Source: Patescibacteria group bacterium UBA6102 (GTDB taxonomy: Bacteria > Patescibacteriota > Minisyncoccia > Minisyncoccales > UBA5738). Taken from it: a DNA stretch of 6,190 nt. The stretch lies in assembly GCA_002423555.1 (NCBI GenBank), contig DIWQ01000059.1, positions 1-6,190 on the forward strand, read 5' to 3'. Of this stretch, positions 4,524 to 6,190 are shown piece by piece (the first letter of the stretch is position 1; each line of letters begins with the position of its first letter). The notes below the pieces were generated by a model. It was not told the origin of the DNA, ran no database searches, and saw nothing but the letters and a program-made list of their open reading frames with translations. A program made the translations under genes and the position numbers.

Positions 4524-6032
4524 CTATTCCTTTACTTCGCCCAATTTCTCCAACAGCGCCTCTTTGAGAATATCGGGATTGGCACGCCCTTGCGTGGCCG
4601 CCAGAACCTGTCCGATCAAAAATTGGAACGCGTTTTGCTTCCCGGCGCGATAGTCCGCCACGGCTTTTTCGTTTCGCGCCATCACTCCCTCAACGATAAC
4701 GGCAATTTCTTTTTTGCCGGAAATCTGGCTTAATCCTTTTTGGGTGATAATCGCGCTGGGATCATTACCGGTTTTCATCATTTCCGCCAACACTTGTTTG
4801 GCAATTTTGGAAGTGATTTCGCCTTTGTAAATTAAACAGATAAATTCGGCAAAATTTTCCGGAGACACCGGGAATTCTTTTTCGCAAAACGATTTTCCCG
4901 CCAGCGCCCCCAAAACATCAGTGGTGAGATAGTTGGCACAAAGCCGCGCCAACCGACAACGCTGATCCTCGCTGTTTTCGCAGTCGCCCTCTTTGACATT
5001 GGCCCATTCTTCCAGCTCGCTGGCGATTTTTTCAAAATATTCGCCCAAATCGCGATTAACAACAAAAATTTCAACGATAGCCGCGTCAAGGCCATATTGT
5101 TCGGTCAGGCGGAATCTTTTTTTTGCCGGCAATTCCCCCACCGCCGCTTTTAGCTTTTCGATCTCTCCGGGCGAAATTGCCAGCGGCGGAATGTCGGGTT
5201 CAGGAAAATAGCGATAATCAAACGCCTCCTCTTTCTCGCGCTGAGAAAAAGTTTGGCCGATGAATTCGTTCCATCCCCGCGTTTCCTGGACCACCTTTTT
5301 CCCATTCTTAATCCGCGCCGTCTGGCGGCCGATCTCGCAGGCCACACTGCCCTCCACCGCTTTGAGAGAATTTAAATTCTTGATCTCCACCTTCGTGCCC
5401 AGTATTTTTTTGCCGTCCGGAGCAATCCGGCCCAGACTGATATTGACTTCCACCCGCAACTGCCCTTTTTCCATATCCGCATCCGACGCGCCCAAATGGC
5501 GCAAAATCAACTGCAGTTCCTTGACAAACTCGCGCGCCTGATCGGCGTTCTCAATGTCCGGTTCGGTAACTAGTTCCATCAATGGCACGCCGCCGCGGTT
5601 AAAATCCACCAGCGAATGGTCTTTATCGTCGGAATGCATTAATTTTCCGGTGTCTTCTTCCAAATGAACGCGGGTAATACCGATTTTTTTGGGTTTTCCG
5701 CCGTCGCTAATCTCCAAAGATCCGCCCGAACAAAGCGGCTGATCGTATTGCGAAATTTGATACCCTTTGGGCAAATCCGGATAGAAATAATTCTTGCGGT
5801 CAAATTTGGAATGTTCCAAAATCCGGGAATCCAGCGCCAAACCGACCAGCCGCGTCAAGCGGATCGCTTCGCGATTGGCCACCGGCAGGGTTCCCGGATG
5901 CCCCAAACAAACCGGGCAAACATTGGTGTTGGGCGCGCCGGCATCCGGACGGTTGGGGCACGAACAAAACATCTTTGACGCGGTTTTCAATTCGCAGTGA
6001 ATCTCCAGCCCGATTGTGGGAACGTATTCCAT
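4524..6032 (-). CDS. gatB: Aspartyl/glutamyl-tRNA(Asn/Gln) amidotransferase subunit B
   Basis: A 502-residue subunit B of GatCAB. The complex converts Glu-tRNA(Gln) to Gln-tRNA(Gln), and often Asp-tRNA(Asn) to Asn-tRNA(Asn). GatB binds the tRNA and phosphorylates the misacylated amino acid; GatA supplies ammonia from glutamine. The protein starts with the canonical MEYVPTIGLEIHCEL, so the ATG at 6030-6032 is firm although no Shine-Dalgarno precedes it. C23/C25 and C39/C42 (CSC...CPVC) form a likely zinc site. E10, H12 and E125 (HLEEDTGK, 123-130) lie at the kinase site. Other family blocks are KFDRKNYFYPDLPKGYQISQ (76-95), VDFNRGGVPLMELVTEPD (142-159), GTKVEIKNLNS and RYFPEPDIPPL. The C-terminal helical and tail domain ends in FLIGQVLAATQGRANPDILK. 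About 15-20 extra, Cys-containing residues (EEWANVKEGDCENSEDQRC) stand before the CANYLTTDVLGAL segment. It converges on miaA; gatA and gatC are not in the window. Confidence 0.97.
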   Translation of the reverse strand: MEYVPTIGLEIHCELKTASKMFCSCPNRPDAGAPNTNVCPVCLGHPGTLPVANREAIRLTRLVGLALDSRILEHSKFDRKNYFYPDLPKGYQISQYDQPLCSGGSLEISDGGKPKKIGITRVHLEEDTGKLMHSDDKDHSLVDFNRGGVPLMELVTEPDIENADQAREFVKELQLILRHLGASDADMEKGQLRVEVNISLGRIAPDGKKILGTKVEIKNLNSLKAVEGSVACEIGRQTARIKNGKKVVQETRGWNEFIGQTFSQREKEEAFDYRYFPEPDIPPLAISPGEIEKLKAAVGELPAKKRFRLTEQYGLDAAIVEIFVVNRDLGEYFEKIASELEEWANVKEGDCENSEDQRCRLARLCANYLTTDVLGALAGKSFCEKEFPVSPENFAEFICLIYKGEITSKIAKQVLAEMMKTGNDPSAIITQKGLSQISGKKEIAVIVEGVMARNEKAVADYRAGKQNAFQFLIGQVLAATQGRANPDILKEALLEKLGEVKE

Positions 6033-6039
6033 AAAAATT

Positions 6040-6158
6040 TAAAATTAAAAAATCAAAATTCAAAATTAAGGAGTTAAAATTCCGCTATCGCTTCATTTCA
6101 ACGTTTGATAATTTTAAATTTTATCATTGTCATTTTTCATTTTGATTTTTTAATTTTA
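6040..6158. repeat. AT-rich 20-nt inverted repeat upstream of gatB
   Basis: Arms 6040-6059 and 6139-6158 are exact reverse complements (TAAAATTAAAAAATCAAAAT and its complement), separated by 79 nt that contains the candidate gatB promoter. The whole stretch 6033-6190 is AT-rich and holds no gene that I can support. Low complexity makes part of the match easy to get by chance, but the shared ATCAAAAT block and the exact 20-nt length argue for a repeat with defined ends. Confidence 0.6.
6073..6101 (-). promoter_or_regulatory. Possible promoter for gatB
   Basis: On the minus strand TTGAAA (6101-6096, five of six -35 matches) and TTTAAC (6078-6073, four of six -10 matches) are 17 nt apart. This would put transcription start about 33 nt before the gatB ATG. 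The leader is almost pure A and T and has no Shine-Dalgarno. The surrounding AT-richness makes chance matches likely. Confidence 0.35.
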
Positions 6159-6190
6159 CATTAACTCTTATTTATCCTCGTGCAATGGCC

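Noticed and set aside
6168..6188. C-terminus of an upstream minus-strand gene (reading P-L-H-E-D-K-stop)
   Set aside because: Only six codons are visible before the window edge; too short to support a gene.

Overview
The window looks like a chromosomal piece of a Candidate Phyla Radiation bacterium (Patescibacteria, Parcubacteria-like). This is inferred from several things together: secreted cysteine-rich proteins built from CGNGxC and CxxEGE...CCxGL modules, small palindromic repeats in and between genes, genes with little or no Shine-Dalgarno signal, and the character of the MiaA and GatB sequences. TGA ends the first two genes, and none of the five proteins needs TGA read as an amino acid, so the standard bacterial code applies rather than the TGA=Gly code of Gracilibacteria/Absconditabacteria. 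No rRNA, tRNA, CRISPR array or insertion sequence was seen.

Left part (1-2103, + strand): two adjacent cysteine-rich, probably exported proteins. The first enters from outside the window and ends in a three-repeat fascin-like beta-trefoil. Before that it carries one CGNGxC module and two CxxEGE...CCxGL modules. The second (1120-2103) is complete, with a signal peptide, a short coiled coil, the same two module types, and an unrecognised C-terminal domain. Between them (978-1119) lie a long hairpin and a 12-bp tandem repeat. A small intrinsic terminator at about 2131-2152 closes this part.

Middle part (2226-4437, + strand): miaB and miaA, overlapping by 11 nt, form a tRNA-modification pair. 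MiaA prenylates A37 of tRNAs that read UNN codons; MiaB then methylthiolates it to ms2i6A37. A 46-bp perfect palindrome sits in frame inside miaB, between the N-terminal domain and the radical SAM domain.

Right part (4438-6190): gatB lies on the minus strand, converging on miaA. It encodes subunit B of the tRNA-dependent amidotransferase GatCAB; gatA and gatC are not in the window. The 86-nt convergent gap holds two hairpins: a symmetric one after miaA, and a GTAGGGGC-type palindrome that reads as a terminator with a T7 tail for gatB. Upstream of gatB is about 160 nt of very AT-rich DNA with a 20-nt inverted repeat.

The three housekeeping genes all serve accurate translation (tRNA modification and Gln/Asn-tRNA formation). 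The two left-hand genes belong to the cell surface or secretome and are the least characterised part.
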